In this document: positions 16,996 to 24,992 of the stretch, in pieces
How positions within the stretch are numbered: the stretch's first letter is position 1
Layout: each line of letters starts with the position of its first letter
Assembly: GCA_016702645.1 (NCBI GenBank)
Contig: JADJDP010000009.1
Coordinates: 70,384 to 134,383, forward strand
DNA length: 64,000 bases
Reading direction: 5' to 3'
DNA from: Flavobacteriales bacterium
Lineage (GTDB): Bacteria > Bacteroidota > Bacteroidia > Flavobacteriales_F > PHOS-HE28
The notes under the pieces: model-generated
Told to the model about the DNA's origin: nothing
What the model saw: the letters and a program-made list of their open reading frames with translations, nothing else
Databases searched by the model: none
Position numbers and translations under genes: made by a program

Positions 16996-18528
16996 TCAGG
17001 GTTGTTCTTCCCCCACGGCATAGGGTGGTGGTACGCGCTCGCCGTCGATCCGGATCTCCATGCCGTCGCGGTACTTGATCACCAACAGGACCACGCCGCC
17101 TTCATTGTAGTACGTGAAGTCGCCCTGCTCAAGCCCCATGGTGAATCTTCCCTCAAGGCGCAACTGGCCGTTCGGCCAGTACCACTTGTGCTTCCCGTTA
17201 GGTTCACCATCCACGAAAGAGCCCGTGAAGTACTTGCCCCCGTCCTCGTAGGTATAGGTCCATGGGCCATCCTTGAGACCGCCTTTGTAGGCGCCTTCCT
17301 CTTTATGATCTCCCACCTCGTAGAGCCACTTGCCTTCGCGTTGACCATCGATGTATTCACCTTGCGTGAGCACCTTGCCTTGCTCGTCATATTCCACTGA
17401 GGCACCATCCTCGCGGCCTTTGCGGTAGAGTTCCTCGCGGTGCAGGGATCCTCCCTCGTAGTACCACTGCCAAGTACCCTGCGCAAGTCCGTTCAAGAAT
17501 TTCCCCTTTTGCTCAACCTTTCCGCTGCGGTGATAGAAGTTCCACTCGCCGTCCTTTTTGCCCTCCTTGTAAGATCCCTCGGCGCGCTTCTCGCCCGTAG
17601 CGAAGTATTCAACCCAAGGCCCTTCCATCGCCCCGATGTCGTTCACCAGGCCTTGGCTGATGAGCTGGTCGCCTTGGTAGATCTTGGCCGAGGAAACAGT
17701 TCCGTCCAGACTGAACTCCTTGAACAATCCTTCGCGTTTGCCGCTCTTTGAATAGCTGCCGAGCGAGGCGACCTTGCCGTTCGGGTGGAACGTCCGCTTG
17801 ATCTCCACGGTGAGCGTTTCCTGTGCCTTGGCATCCACCACTCCGGCATCATACTTCACCAGGTCCTTCAGGTTTCCCAGCGCATCGTATTCCTTGAATA
17901 TCCCCTGCAACCGATCATCCACGTAGGTGCCTTCGGTGCGCACCTTTCCGTTCGGGTGGAACTCTTTCCAAGGGCCTTGTTTCATGCCCGCTCGGTCTAT
18001 ACGGTTGATGTCCTCGCGCTTACGAAGCATACCAGTGCCGTAGTAGAGAAGTGCGACCACTCTTCCATCTTCCGAATACTCCAGCCCCCTGCCCTCTTCC
18101 TTGCCCGCTTTGAAAGGCACCTCCCGTTGCACCTTGCCGTTCGGGTAGAAGTAGTGGGCTACACCCTCCCGCAGATCGGCCGTATAGAATTCTTCGCTCA
18201 ACAAGGTACCCGTGGTATCGTACTTCCGCATGGGACCCTCCTTCTTATCCGCAGCATAGTTGGTCTCGCTCTGCAACGCTCCCTGGGGAGTGTAGAAACG
18301 CCAGAGGCTATCAAGTTGGAAACGCTTCCTCCCCCCTTCGCTGCGCAGGATCCCGCTCTCGTAATAGGTCTTCCACCAGCCTTCAGGCTTGCCATCGACC
18401 AGGTATCCTTCGCTGCTGACCTTGCCGTTCGAATGGTAGTAGCGCTTGTAACCGTCCTCCTCCCCTTGTGCGATGATCGAGCCCACCACACACATCATCA
18501 AGATCACATAACACACACACCTCTTCAT
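16996..18528 (-). CDS. Secreted MORN-repeat protein
   Basis: 510 residues: a signal peptide (CYVILMMCVVGSIIAQ) and about 15 or more MORN-type repeats of the bacterial MORN variant form: YYHSNGKVSSEGYLVDG, EFHPNGKVRTEGTYVDD, NFYHRSGKVEQKGKFLNG, WYWPNGQLRLEGRF. These form a long beta-meander; the role is usually structural or protein/lipid contact and no enzyme activity is expected. It lies upstream of the histidine kinase gene in the same orientation, with only about 30-70 bp between, so it may be co-transcribed and could feed the pathway. Start is the ATG at 18528, which gives the signal peptide. Confidence 0.85.
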   Translation of the reverse strand: MKRCVCYVILMMCVVGSIIAQGEEDGYKRYYHSNGKVSSEGYLVDGKPEGWWKTYYESGILRSEGGRKRFQLDSLWRFYTPQGALQSETNYAADKKEGPMRKYDTTGTLLSEEFYTADLREGVAHYFYPNGKVQREVPFKAGKEEGRGLEYSEDGRVVALLYYGTGMLRKREDINRIDRAGMKQGPWKEFHPNGKVRTEGTYVDDRLQGIFKEYDALGNLKDLVKYDAGVVDAKAQETLTVEIKRTFHPNGKVASLGSYSKSGKREGLFKEFSLDGTVSSAKIYQGDQLISQGLVNDIGAMEGPWVEYFATGEKRAEGSYKEGKKDGEWNFYHRSGKVEQKGKFLNGLAQGTWQWYYEGGSLHREELYRKGREDGASVEYDEQGKVLTQGEYIDGQREGKWLYEVGDHKEEGAYKGGLKDGPWTYTYEDGGKYFTGSFVDGEPNGKHKWYWPNGQLRLEGRFTMGLEQGDFTYYNEGGVVLLVIKYRDGMEIRIDGERVPPPYAVGEEQP

Positions 18529-18706
18529 CTATATCCTTTAATTAATGTATTGATGTAGATATAGTATGTCCTGTTGAAAGGGTTGATCGTAGTGTGGAAT
18601 AGCACTTGTTCGGATCGGTTATCAAAGTTAGTCCACCGTGCATGAACGATCGGGTCGGGTCACAGCCAATGGAAGAACGAGCAAGAACAACGGTAGGTAT
18701 ACATTG

Positions 18707-18722
18707 ATCAACGATCGTTGAT
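18707..18722. repeat. Perfect 16-bp palindrome ATCAACGATCGTTGAT
   Basis: The 16 bases read identically on both strands. A 15/16 copy occurs at 10882-10897 over the prs promoter. It is a candidate binding site for a dimeric protein. Confidence 0.5.
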
Positions 18723-18881
18723 GGATGGTCGGTGGAACCATTGTTGAAAAAAGGAGGTGCTCATTGGACCCCTCGATCGTTCGATCCCGGTGTAGATCCG
18801 GAGCAGAACAAAGTTTGTTTTCCATCAGGGATCGATCATGGGGACCAGGGGATATGAACAGATGGTTCCGATCATCACCAA

Positions 18882-18890
18882 TTATCCACA
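18882..18890 (+). promoter_or_regulatory. Perfect DnaA box TTATCCACA
   Basis: Exact match to the high-affinity E. coli DnaA box, located in a non-coding, GATC-rich region 59 bp before rpiB. The two other exact matches in the window (29416 and 55502) are inside coding sequence. Confidence 0.5.
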
Positions 18891-18905
18891 GCAAAAGCGG
18901 GGATT

Positions 18906-18948
18906 CCACGATCCGATCGTGGGATCGGTCGAAGGGTATCTTCGGCCC
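18906..18948 (+). promoter_or_regulatory. rpiB promoter with operator-like inverted repeat
   Basis: CCACGAT-CCG-ATCGTGG (18906-18922) lies 14 bp before TATCTTCGGCCC (18937-18948), a -7-like element that directly touches the rpiB ATG. If this is the real promoter, the mRNA would be leaderless and the inverted repeat would sit where a repressor could act. Confidence 0.45.
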
Positions 18949-19383
18949 ATGACGTCTCGCATCGCCATCGGCGCTGATCATGCCGGGTATGAGTTGAAGG
19001 AGGAGATCCTCAGGCACTTGCAAGAGAAGGGCATGGAGGTCCTTGACAAAGGGACCAATGCGCCCGACAGTGTTGATTATCCGGATCACGCGCATGCGGT
19101 AGCACAAGCGGTGAGCGATGGTAGTGTCCCGCTCGGGATCGTCATCTGCGGTAGTGCCAACGGGGTGAACATCACCGCCAACAAACATCGCGGTGTGCGC
19201 TCTGCGATCGCATGGCGTGCTGATGTGGCGCGCTTGGCGCGTGAGCACAACAATGCCAACGTGCTGGCGCTTCCCGCACGTTTCATCACCACGGAAGAAG
19301 CACTTGCCATCACGGATGCCTTCCTCTCCGCTTCCTTTGAAGGCGGCCGACATGAACGCCGCGTGGAGAAAATAGAACCGTGA
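18949..19383 (+). CDS. rpiB: Ribose 5-phosphate isomerase B
   Basis: 144 residues of the RpiB/LacAB family: IAIGADHAGYELKEEI at the start, the active-site segment VICGSANGVNITANKH, and ARFITTEEAL near the end. It interconverts ribose 5-phosphate and ribulose 5-phosphate in the pentose phosphate pathway. The ATG at 18949 is used because family homology starts at SRIAIGADHAG; an in-frame ATG at 18838 would add 37 residues with no similarity to the family. It is followed after 4 bp by an M28 peptidase gene. Confidence 0.94.
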   Translation: MTSRIAIGADHAGYELKEEILRHLQEKGMEVLDKGTNAPDSVDYPDHAHAVAQAVSDGSVPLGIVICGSANGVNITANKHRGVRSAIAWRADVARLAREHNNANVLALPARFITTEEALAITDAFLSASFEGGRHERRVEKIEP

Positions 19384-19387
19384 CCGC

Positions 19388-20899
19388 ATGCTGTTGAGAT
19401 ACTCGTTCATGGGGGCGTGCACGCTCCTCTTCACCGGCGCGGCCCGCTCACAGGGCGACACGCTGGCGACCCATTATGCAAAGGGTATTACCGAAGCCGA
19501 ACTACGCACGCATCTGGAGGTGTTGGCGAGCGACGCCTACATGGGACGCGATACAGGCAAGGAGGGCCAGAAGATGGCGGCGGCTTACCTGAAGAAGCAC
19601 TTCGCGAGCATGGGCATACCGCCTGTTCCTGCCCTTTACGCGGAGAACATCGTTGACGGCTACTTCCAACCGTATGGGCTGATCGAAGAGCGCACCGGTG
19701 GGATGACGCTACAGCACAACGGCCAAAGCCTCGGACTGTTGAAAGGGCTTTTGTACTTCAACGAGGTGCTGAAGGAAGATCGTGCGGTGAAAGAGTTGAC
19801 CTACCTCGGCGATGGGAGCAAATTGCCCGATGCGCTCGACCTCACCGACAAGGCCGTCCTTATCGATGCGTCGGGGATGGGCACAGGGGAGGCGATGTTC
19901 CGCCTGTTGCGCACACGCTTGGAGCCGGTGCGCAAAGGAGGAGCGGCAGTGATCTTGGTGAGCATGCCGCAATTCGGGGGCTTGGCAGACATGGTGCATG
20001 CCGATGGCTCGCGCTTGAAACTGGCCTACGAGACGAAGAAGGATGGTGTGGGTCAGGCAGGCCAACTTGTGCTTTTGGAAGACACCACGACAAAGGAGAT
20101 CCTCGGCGCAAGCGTGTTCAAGAAGTTGCGCCGGAGGAAGCCAGGACACAACGTTTCCGTGGATTTCGTTCTGAAGACAACGAGCATGGAGGCGCTCATT
20201 ACGGCGGAGAACGTGCTTGCATACATCGAGGGCGGCGACAAGAAGGACGAGGTCGTCATCCTCACCGCACACTACGACCATATTGGCGTGGAGAAGGGCG
20301 TGGTTTACAACGGTGCGGATGATGATGGCAGTGGAACGGTGGCGTTGATGGAGATCGCGCAAGCGTTCGCACAAGCCAAGGCAGAAGGGCATGGCCCGCG
20401 ACGTAGCGTGCTTGTCATGCCGGTGAGCGGTGAAGAAAAGGGCTTGCTCGGCTCACGCTACTACAGCGACCATCCGATATTCCCGATCGCGAACACGGTG
20501 GCAGACCTGAACATCGATATGATCGGGCGCGTGGATAGTGCGCATGTCACCAGCGCCCCTTACGTGTATGTGATCGGCAGTGATCGTTTGAGCAGTGGAC
20601 TGCATGCGGCCAACGAAGAGGCTAATAAGCAAGTGGGACTCGTGCTTGACTACACCTTCAATTCGGAGAGCGACCCCAACCGGTTCTACTACCGCAGCGA
20701 CCATTACAACTTCGCACGTAAGGGTATTCCCAGCGTGTTCTACTTCAGCGGAGTGCACGAGGATTACCACCAACCCGGCGACGACGTGGAGAAGATCCGG
20801 TTCGACCTCGTGCGCACCCGCGCACTCTTGGTGTTCCACACGGCGTGGTCGCTCGCCAATGGAGAGGAGCGCATCTTAGTGGATAAGCCCGCGAAATAA
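19388..20899 (+). CDS. Secreted M28 family metallopeptidase
   Basis: 503 residues. Signal peptide (FMGACTLLFTGAARS), a PA-like insert (about 100-260), and the M28 catalytic domain. Zinc ligands are complete: LTAHYDHIGV (His), NGADDDGSG (Asp), VSGEEKGLLGS (Glu pair), NIDMIGRVD (Asp) and HEDYHQPGDD (His). Probably a periplasmic or surface aminopeptidase. It is not a close copy of the M28 enzyme at 6.5 kb. Likely in one transcript with rpiB (4 bp apart) although the functions are unrelated. Convergent with the TlpA-like gene. Confidence 0.9.
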   Translation: MLLRYSFMGACTLLFTGAARSQGDTLATHYAKGITEAELRTHLEVLASDAYMGRDTGKEGQKMAAAYLKKHFASMGIPPVPALYAENIVDGYFQPYGLIEERTGGMTLQHNGQSLGLLKGLLYFNEVLKEDRAVKELTYLGDGSKLPDALDLTDKAVLIDASGMGTGEAMFRLLRTRLEPVRKGGAAVILVSMPQFGGLADMVHADGSRLKLAYETKKDGVGQAGQLVLLEDTTTKEILGASVFKKLRRRKPGHNVSVDFVLKTTSMEALITAENVLAYIEGGDKKDEVVILTAHYDHIGVEKGVVYNGADDDGSGTVALMEIAQAFAQAKAEGHGPRRSVLVMPVSGEEKGLLGSRYYSDHPIFPIANTVADLNIDMIGRVDSAHVTSAPYVYVIGSDRLSSGLHAANEEANKQVGLVLDYTFNSESDPNRFYYRSDHYNFARKGIPSVFYFSGVHEDYHQPGDDVEKIRFDLVRTRALLVFHTAWSLANGEERILVDKPAK

Positions 20900-20902
20900 C
20901 GA

Positions 20903-22159
20903 TCAATGCACCAAGGCCATGGTGGCCTCTTCGGCGAGCAGCGTCTCGATGAAGACATCGAGGTTGCGCTTGTAGTGCTCGTAGTGCTCTCCCGTACCAG
21001 GGCCATAGAAGCCTGTACGTATGCGGCGCACCAGCCCATTACGATCGATGAAAATGCACGTTGGATAGCTCATTAGATGGTCCAAGAAGGGGAGCTTGTT
21101 TCCTGCCTCTTCCTTGGAAGCAGCACCACCATAGAGCACCGGGTATTCAACACCGAGCGTTTTCTTGAAACGCTTCAGCGCCCCAAGCGCCTGTTCGGGG
21201 TCCTCGTACTTCTCGAAACCGATAGCCAGGATCTCGAGCCCTCGCCCATGATACTTTCCATAGACCTCGTTCAGCAAGCGGGCCTCGTCCACGCAGTTCG
21301 GGCACCAGCTGCCCATGATCTGCACCATCATCGGTTTGCCACGGAAAGCCGCATCTGAACGGGCGACCATATTTCCTTCCAGATCAGGGAAGCGGAAGTC
21401 CACCATTCCGTACCCTTCGCGCAACGCGGTGAGCGAGTCGGGGTCGCGCAGTTCATAGTTCGCATCGCGCACAGCCATCCAGGGCTCCTGCCAATGCACG
21501 CCGCTCATGTAGCGCCCGTGGAGCGTATCGTCGCGAAGCACGGCATGGAACAGGAAGGCGTGCGAGCCATCGAAGCACGAGAGCATCAACGAATCACCAT
21601 GCATCACCCCTTCCAGATAGCGGTAGTCGCCGGTCTCCGTCATGAAGGTGCCCGACACGACACCTGCGCCATCTTGGTGGAAGTCGCCGATGGAGTTGTA
21701 TGCGTCCGGCGTTCCGGCGCTGAAATGCGCGCGCCAAGCTCCACTGATGTTCGCGCTAGCGGTAGATGTTCCTGGAAAACGGGTCTTCTTTCCAGCAACA
21801 GCGTGGAAGGGAATACTATACTCAGGACCCTTTAGGTAATTGTGCCAGCGACCAGTGATGGTGCTGTCGTTCACCACGACCCCCTTGAACTCGGAATCGA
21901 ACAAGGGCATTCGCATGTGGATCGTGTCACCATGCAGCTCCACATCCGTTACCGGGATCTCTTCCGCGCTGTTGTGCACGCGCATGGTCCACGCAGCGCT
22001 ATCGGTCTTGGCCAGCTCGAACGTGAACGGCAAAAGAGGACCGTTAAGGTCGAGCTCCATGCGCCAAATCCCTTGGCGTGGTTCCGGAGAGGGCTTTTTC
22101 TCCCCTCCGCAAGCGGCGAGCACAAAAGCGGCTAAGAGGGAAGGAAGATGGGGGCTCAT
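20903..22159 (-). CDS. TlpA-like thioredoxin-fold lipoprotein
   Basis: 418 residues. A lipoprotein signal (LLAAFVLAACGGE, lipidated Cys about residue 17) anchors it to a membrane facing the periplasm. Residues 25-240 form a beta-rich domain of the kind found before TlpA modules in Bacteroidota. The C-terminal TlpA/ResA-like domain (about 265-415) has the redox motif SWCPNC in MGSWCPNCVDEARLL and the cis-Pro segment MSYPTCIFID. It should reduce or exchange disulfides in periplasmic proteins. The ATG at 22159 is used because it gives the lipoprotein signal; it lies 6 bp from a promoter-like element. Confidence 0.88.
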   Translation of the reverse strand: MSPHLPSLLAAFVLAACGGEKKPSPEPRQGIWRMELDLNGPLLPFTFELAKTDSAAWTMRVHNSAEEIPVTDVELHGDTIHMRMPLFDSEFKGVVVNDSTITGRWHNYLKGPEYSIPFHAVAGKKTRFPGTSTASANISGAWRAHFSAGTPDAYNSIGDFHQDGAGVVSGTFMTETGDYRYLEGVMHGDSLMLSCFDGSHAFLFHAVLRDDTLHGRYMSGVHWQEPWMAVRDANYELRDPDSLTALREGYGMVDFRFPDLEGNMVARSDAAFRGKPMMVQIMGSWCPNCVDEARLLNEVYGKYHGRGLEILAIGFEKYEDPEQALGALKRFKKTLGVEYPVLYGGAASKEEAGNKLPFLDHLMSYPTCIFIDRNGLVRRIRTGFYGPGTGEHYEHYKRNLDVFIETLLAEEATMALVH

Positions 22160-22164
22160 CGAGA

Positions 22165-22178
22165 GGGCGGCGAATATA
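22165..22178 (-). promoter_or_regulatory. Candidate -7 element of the TlpA-like gene
   Basis: On the minus strand TATATTCGCCGCCC, ending 5 bp before the ATG at 22159. The very short distance suggests a leaderless or nearly leaderless mRNA. Confidence 0.45.
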
Positions 22179-22216
22179 GCCGCATTCCCGGGGCCCGACC
22201 GTTGGATCCGGGCCCG

Positions 22217-22241
22217 AAGAAAGCCCCCGCTAGGAAGGCTT
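22217..22241 (-). terminator. Intrinsic terminator after the aldehyde dehydrogenase gene
   Basis: Read on the minus strand, AAGCCTTCC-TAGC-GGGGGCTT pairs over 8 bp (two G-U pairs) and is followed by TCTTC. It begins within the stop codon of the dehydrogenase gene. Confidence 0.6.
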
Positions 22242-23803
22242 ACAGGTCGAATTTGATACCCTGTGCCAGCGGCAATTTGGAGCCGTGGTTGATGGTGTTG
22301 GTCTGGCGGCGCATGTAGGCCTTCCAGGCATCGCTGCCACTCTCGCGACCGCCACCGGTCTCCTTCTCGCCGCCGAACGCGCCACCGATCTCCGCACCGC
22401 TGGTGCCGATGTTCACGTTGGCAATGCCGCAATCGCTGCCGACCGCACTCAGGAAGCGTTCCGCTTCGCGCAGGTCCAGCGTCATGATCGCGCTGCTCAG
22501 TCCTTGTTTAACGTTGTTCTGAATTGTGATGGCTTCGTTCACATCGCCCTTGTAGCGTAGCAGGTAGAGGATAGGCGCGAAGGTCTCCTCCTTCACGATG
22601 GCCATATCGGGCGAGGCCTCCACCAGGGCGGGCTTCACGTAGCAGCCGCTCTCGTAACCGTTGCCGTGCAGCACGCCGCCTTCAACAAGCGCACGACCAC
22701 CTTGGTCCTTGGCGGCCGCCAGTGCCTTGTTGTACAAGCCTACCGCGTGCGTGTCGATCAGCGGACCCACATGGTTCTTCTCGTCCAGCGGATCGCCGAT
22801 GCGTAGCTGACCATACGCCCTAACGAGCTTCTCCTTGAAGGCATCGTAAACGCCGTCGTGAATGATGAGGCGACGCGTGGAGGTGCAACGCTGTCCCGCT
22901 GTTCCGACCGCACCGAACACACAACCGATCAGCGACATGTCCAGGTCCGCCTTGTCGCTGATGATGATGGCGTTGTTGCCACCGAGTTCAAGCAACGAAC
23001 GGCCGAGACGCTGGCCCACGGCCGCGCCTACGGCCCTGCCCATGCGCGTGCTGCCTGTGGCGCTCACGAGCGGCATGCGCTCATCATGGCTCATCCACTC
23101 CCCCACTTCGCTACCACCATTTACGATGATACTCACGCCTTCCGGAACGTTGTTACGCTTGAACACTTCGGCGGCGATGTGCTGACACGCGATGCTGCAC
23201 AAGGGCGTTTTTTCACTTGGCTTCCAGACACACACGTTACCCGAGATCCACGCTAGCGCGGTGTTCCAACTCCACACCGCGACCGGGAAATTGAACGCGG
23301 TGATGATGCCCACGATGCCGAGCGGATGCCATTGCTCGTACATGCGGTGGTCCGGGCGTTCGCTGTGCATGGTGAGGCCGTGCAATTGGCGTGAAAGACC
23401 CACCGCGAAATCGCAGATGTCGATCATCTCCTGCACTTCGCCCAAGCCTTCCTGGTAGCTCTTGCCCATTTCATAGCTCACCAATTTCCCAAGGGCCGCC
23501 TTGTGCTTGCGCAGCTCATCTCCCTAGTTGCCGCACTACCTCGCCCCGCTTCGGAGCCGGCCATGTGCGCCATTCCAGGAAGGCTTGTTGCGCAATTGCC
23601 ATCACGGCATCGTATTCGGCGCGACTTGCACCGCGCACGCTGCCGATGAGCGCGCCGTCCACCGGACTATGACTATCAAGGCCGCCCCCCTCCCCTTTCA
23701 GCGATCGGCTACCGGTGGAGACGCCGCTGTTGACCGCCTCCAAACCGAGGCTTTTCAGGACATCGGGGATCTTATTGGCGGGAAGGGAGATCGTCGTGCT
23801 CAT
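22240..23803 (-). CDS. Aldehyde dehydrogenase, ALDH7/aminoadipate-semialdehyde type, frameshifted
   Basis: Two frames together make one enzyme of about 520 residues. The N-terminal part (23803 to 23516) ends prematurely after GEVVRQLGR; the rest (from about 23515 to 22240) continues as DELRKHKAALGKLVSYEMGK once one base near 23519-23521 is removed. The length 1564 is 1 more than a multiple of 3. Catalytic elements are intact: NAD-site ITAFNFPVAVWSWN, general base Glu in LLELGGNNAI, nucleophile Cys in GTAGQRCTSTRRL. ALDH7 enzymes oxidise semialdehydes of lysine breakdown and related aldehydes. A good promoter precedes the gene. Sequencing error is more likely than a true pseudogene because the remainder is undamaged. 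Confidence 0.85.
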
Positions 23804-23828
23804 AATCAGATGAGAGGTCGTTGAAATT

Positions 23829-23842
23829 GGGCCGCAAAGGTA
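23829..23842 (-). promoter_or_regulatory. -7 element of the aldehyde dehydrogenase gene
   Basis: On the minus strand TACCTTTGCGGCCC, an exact TAnnTTTG, 25 bp before the start codon at 23803. Confidence 0.55.
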
Positions 23843-24064
23843 GCAGGTGCCTCTTCCGGCGAAGGAGAGGCGTCGAGGTGCGCCCAGGAGGTGTCCGAGA
23901 GCCACCCGGATACCTCCAGCTGCGCAAGCGCCTGATGATCAACCATAGGCGCTGCCACAGGACCAAGCTTCATAAGCGCGTTCAGCGCGCCGATTTCATG
24001 GTGCCGAAGGGTTCACCCTTGTGCGAACCGCCCAAGCGCGTCCAGCGCCTGTTCTAAGGCCTTC

Positions 24065-24983
24065 TCAGGGCTTGGCTTTTTGAGCGAGGTAGAGCGAACT
24101 GGAGCTTGGGCGACCGGTGAGGGCCGAGACCACATTGGACCACAGACCGACAAGGACCCCCTTGAACAAGGCCACGGTCGCCCCCGTCCCCCGGTGCTTC
24201 TCGGTCAGCATGGAGACGTAGGCCGCATCGAGCCACATACGCTTGATCTCCACGAGTTCGAAGCCATGCTCGTGCAGCAGGCGCTTGATGTCCATTTGCT
24301 GAAAATGGGAAAGATGGCGTGGCACATCCCAGGCGGCCCAATCGGGGCCATAGTGTTGTGCGTCCCAGGATCCGCGGTCAGGAACGGCGATCACCAACAG
24401 CCCTCTATCCGCGAGCAACGCGAACAGGTTCTTGAGGGTGTGCGCGTGGGTCCGGCAAGTGCTCCAGGACGTGCCATAGGGTGACCACTTTGAAGCGTTC
24501 CTGGTGCGCCACCATTTCCAGGTTTGGGACCACCTCCAATGCGTGGTTCGCAATGGCTTGTTCACGTGCCTTGATGCTGGGCTCAACCCCGTGGACCAAG
24601 TATCCCCTGCTCTTCAGGTATGCCAGAAACTCCCCCGTTCCGCAGCCTACGTCCAACACTCGTCCATTGGGTTGGTAGCGACGGATGAGCCGGTGTTTGC
24701 TCCCAAGCGCCCACTTCCGGGCGAGTTGGTAGATGCGATCCTGTAGGCTGGCCGCCGCATTCGTGTGGCTGATGTAATCCGCGCTTTGGTAGTAGCGGCC
24801 AATGTCCGCCTGCGGGGGACGAGGGTTCGTAAAGCGAAAGCCGCAGGCGCGGCAGTCGGTGAGTTGAAAAGCCTCGCGACTTACGGAACGGTCCTCCACG
24901 GTGAGCGACGGCGCACGTTCGTTCCCTCCGCAGATCGGGCAGGTGGTAAGTGTTTCCAAGGGGGTGTGTTCCACGTGGAACAA
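24065..24983 (-). CDS. Class I SAM-dependent methyltransferase, frameshifted
   Basis: One protein of about 305 residues split over two frames. The first part (24983 to about 24450) has a Cys4 zinc-ribbon-like start (CPICGG ... CRACGF), the SAM-binding motif VLDVGCGTGEF and VTLWHVLEHLPD. After one surplus base in the GGG at 24448-24450 the second part continues as HAHTLKNLFALLADRGLLVIAVPD to 24065. Length 919 is 1 over a multiple of 3. The zinc-finger plus methyltransferase layout is common in enzymes of surface sugar or lipid modification; substrate unknown. The start is a TTG at 24983, and codons 2-7 (FHVEHT) are the translation of a parS-like palindrome. It follows mnmG by 9 bp. Confidence 0.82.
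24967..24982. promoter_or_regulatory. parS-like centromere site 1
   Basis: TGTTCCACGTGGAACA, a perfect 16-bp palindrome matching the parS family (consensus TGTTTCACGTGAAACA and the known TTCCACGTGGAA variants). It lies in the first codons of the methyltransferase gene. ParB binding is inferred from the sequence. Confidence 0.75.
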
Positions 24984-24992
24984 GGGTGTTGA

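Larger units (their letters stand above)
18529..18948. other. 420-bp divergent intergenic region with origin-like features
   Basis: No convincing gene lies here. The left edge (18529-18575) is very AT-rich for this genome and has CTATATC and GATATAG as inverted elements. Fourteen GATC sites occur between 18541 and 18948, where chance at equal base use predicts about 1.6. There is one perfect DnaA box (18882-18890), a perfect 16-bp palindrome (18707-18722), and an inverted repeat at the rpiB promoter (18906-18922). Genes leave the region in both directions. Two parS-like sites are 6 kb away. A replication origin is possible; only one strict DnaA box is a point against it. Confidence 0.4.

Noticed and set aside
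18628..19461. Minus-strand open frame across the origin-like region and rpiB
   Set aside because: Covers rpiB in antisense and lacks any domain; the non-coding interpretation is better.
23935..24057. Possible small basic protein (MINHRRCHRTKLHKR to RVQRLF)
   Set aside because: Reads somewhat protein-like but is only 40 residues, Arg-rich like many random frames here, and has no promoter or family support.
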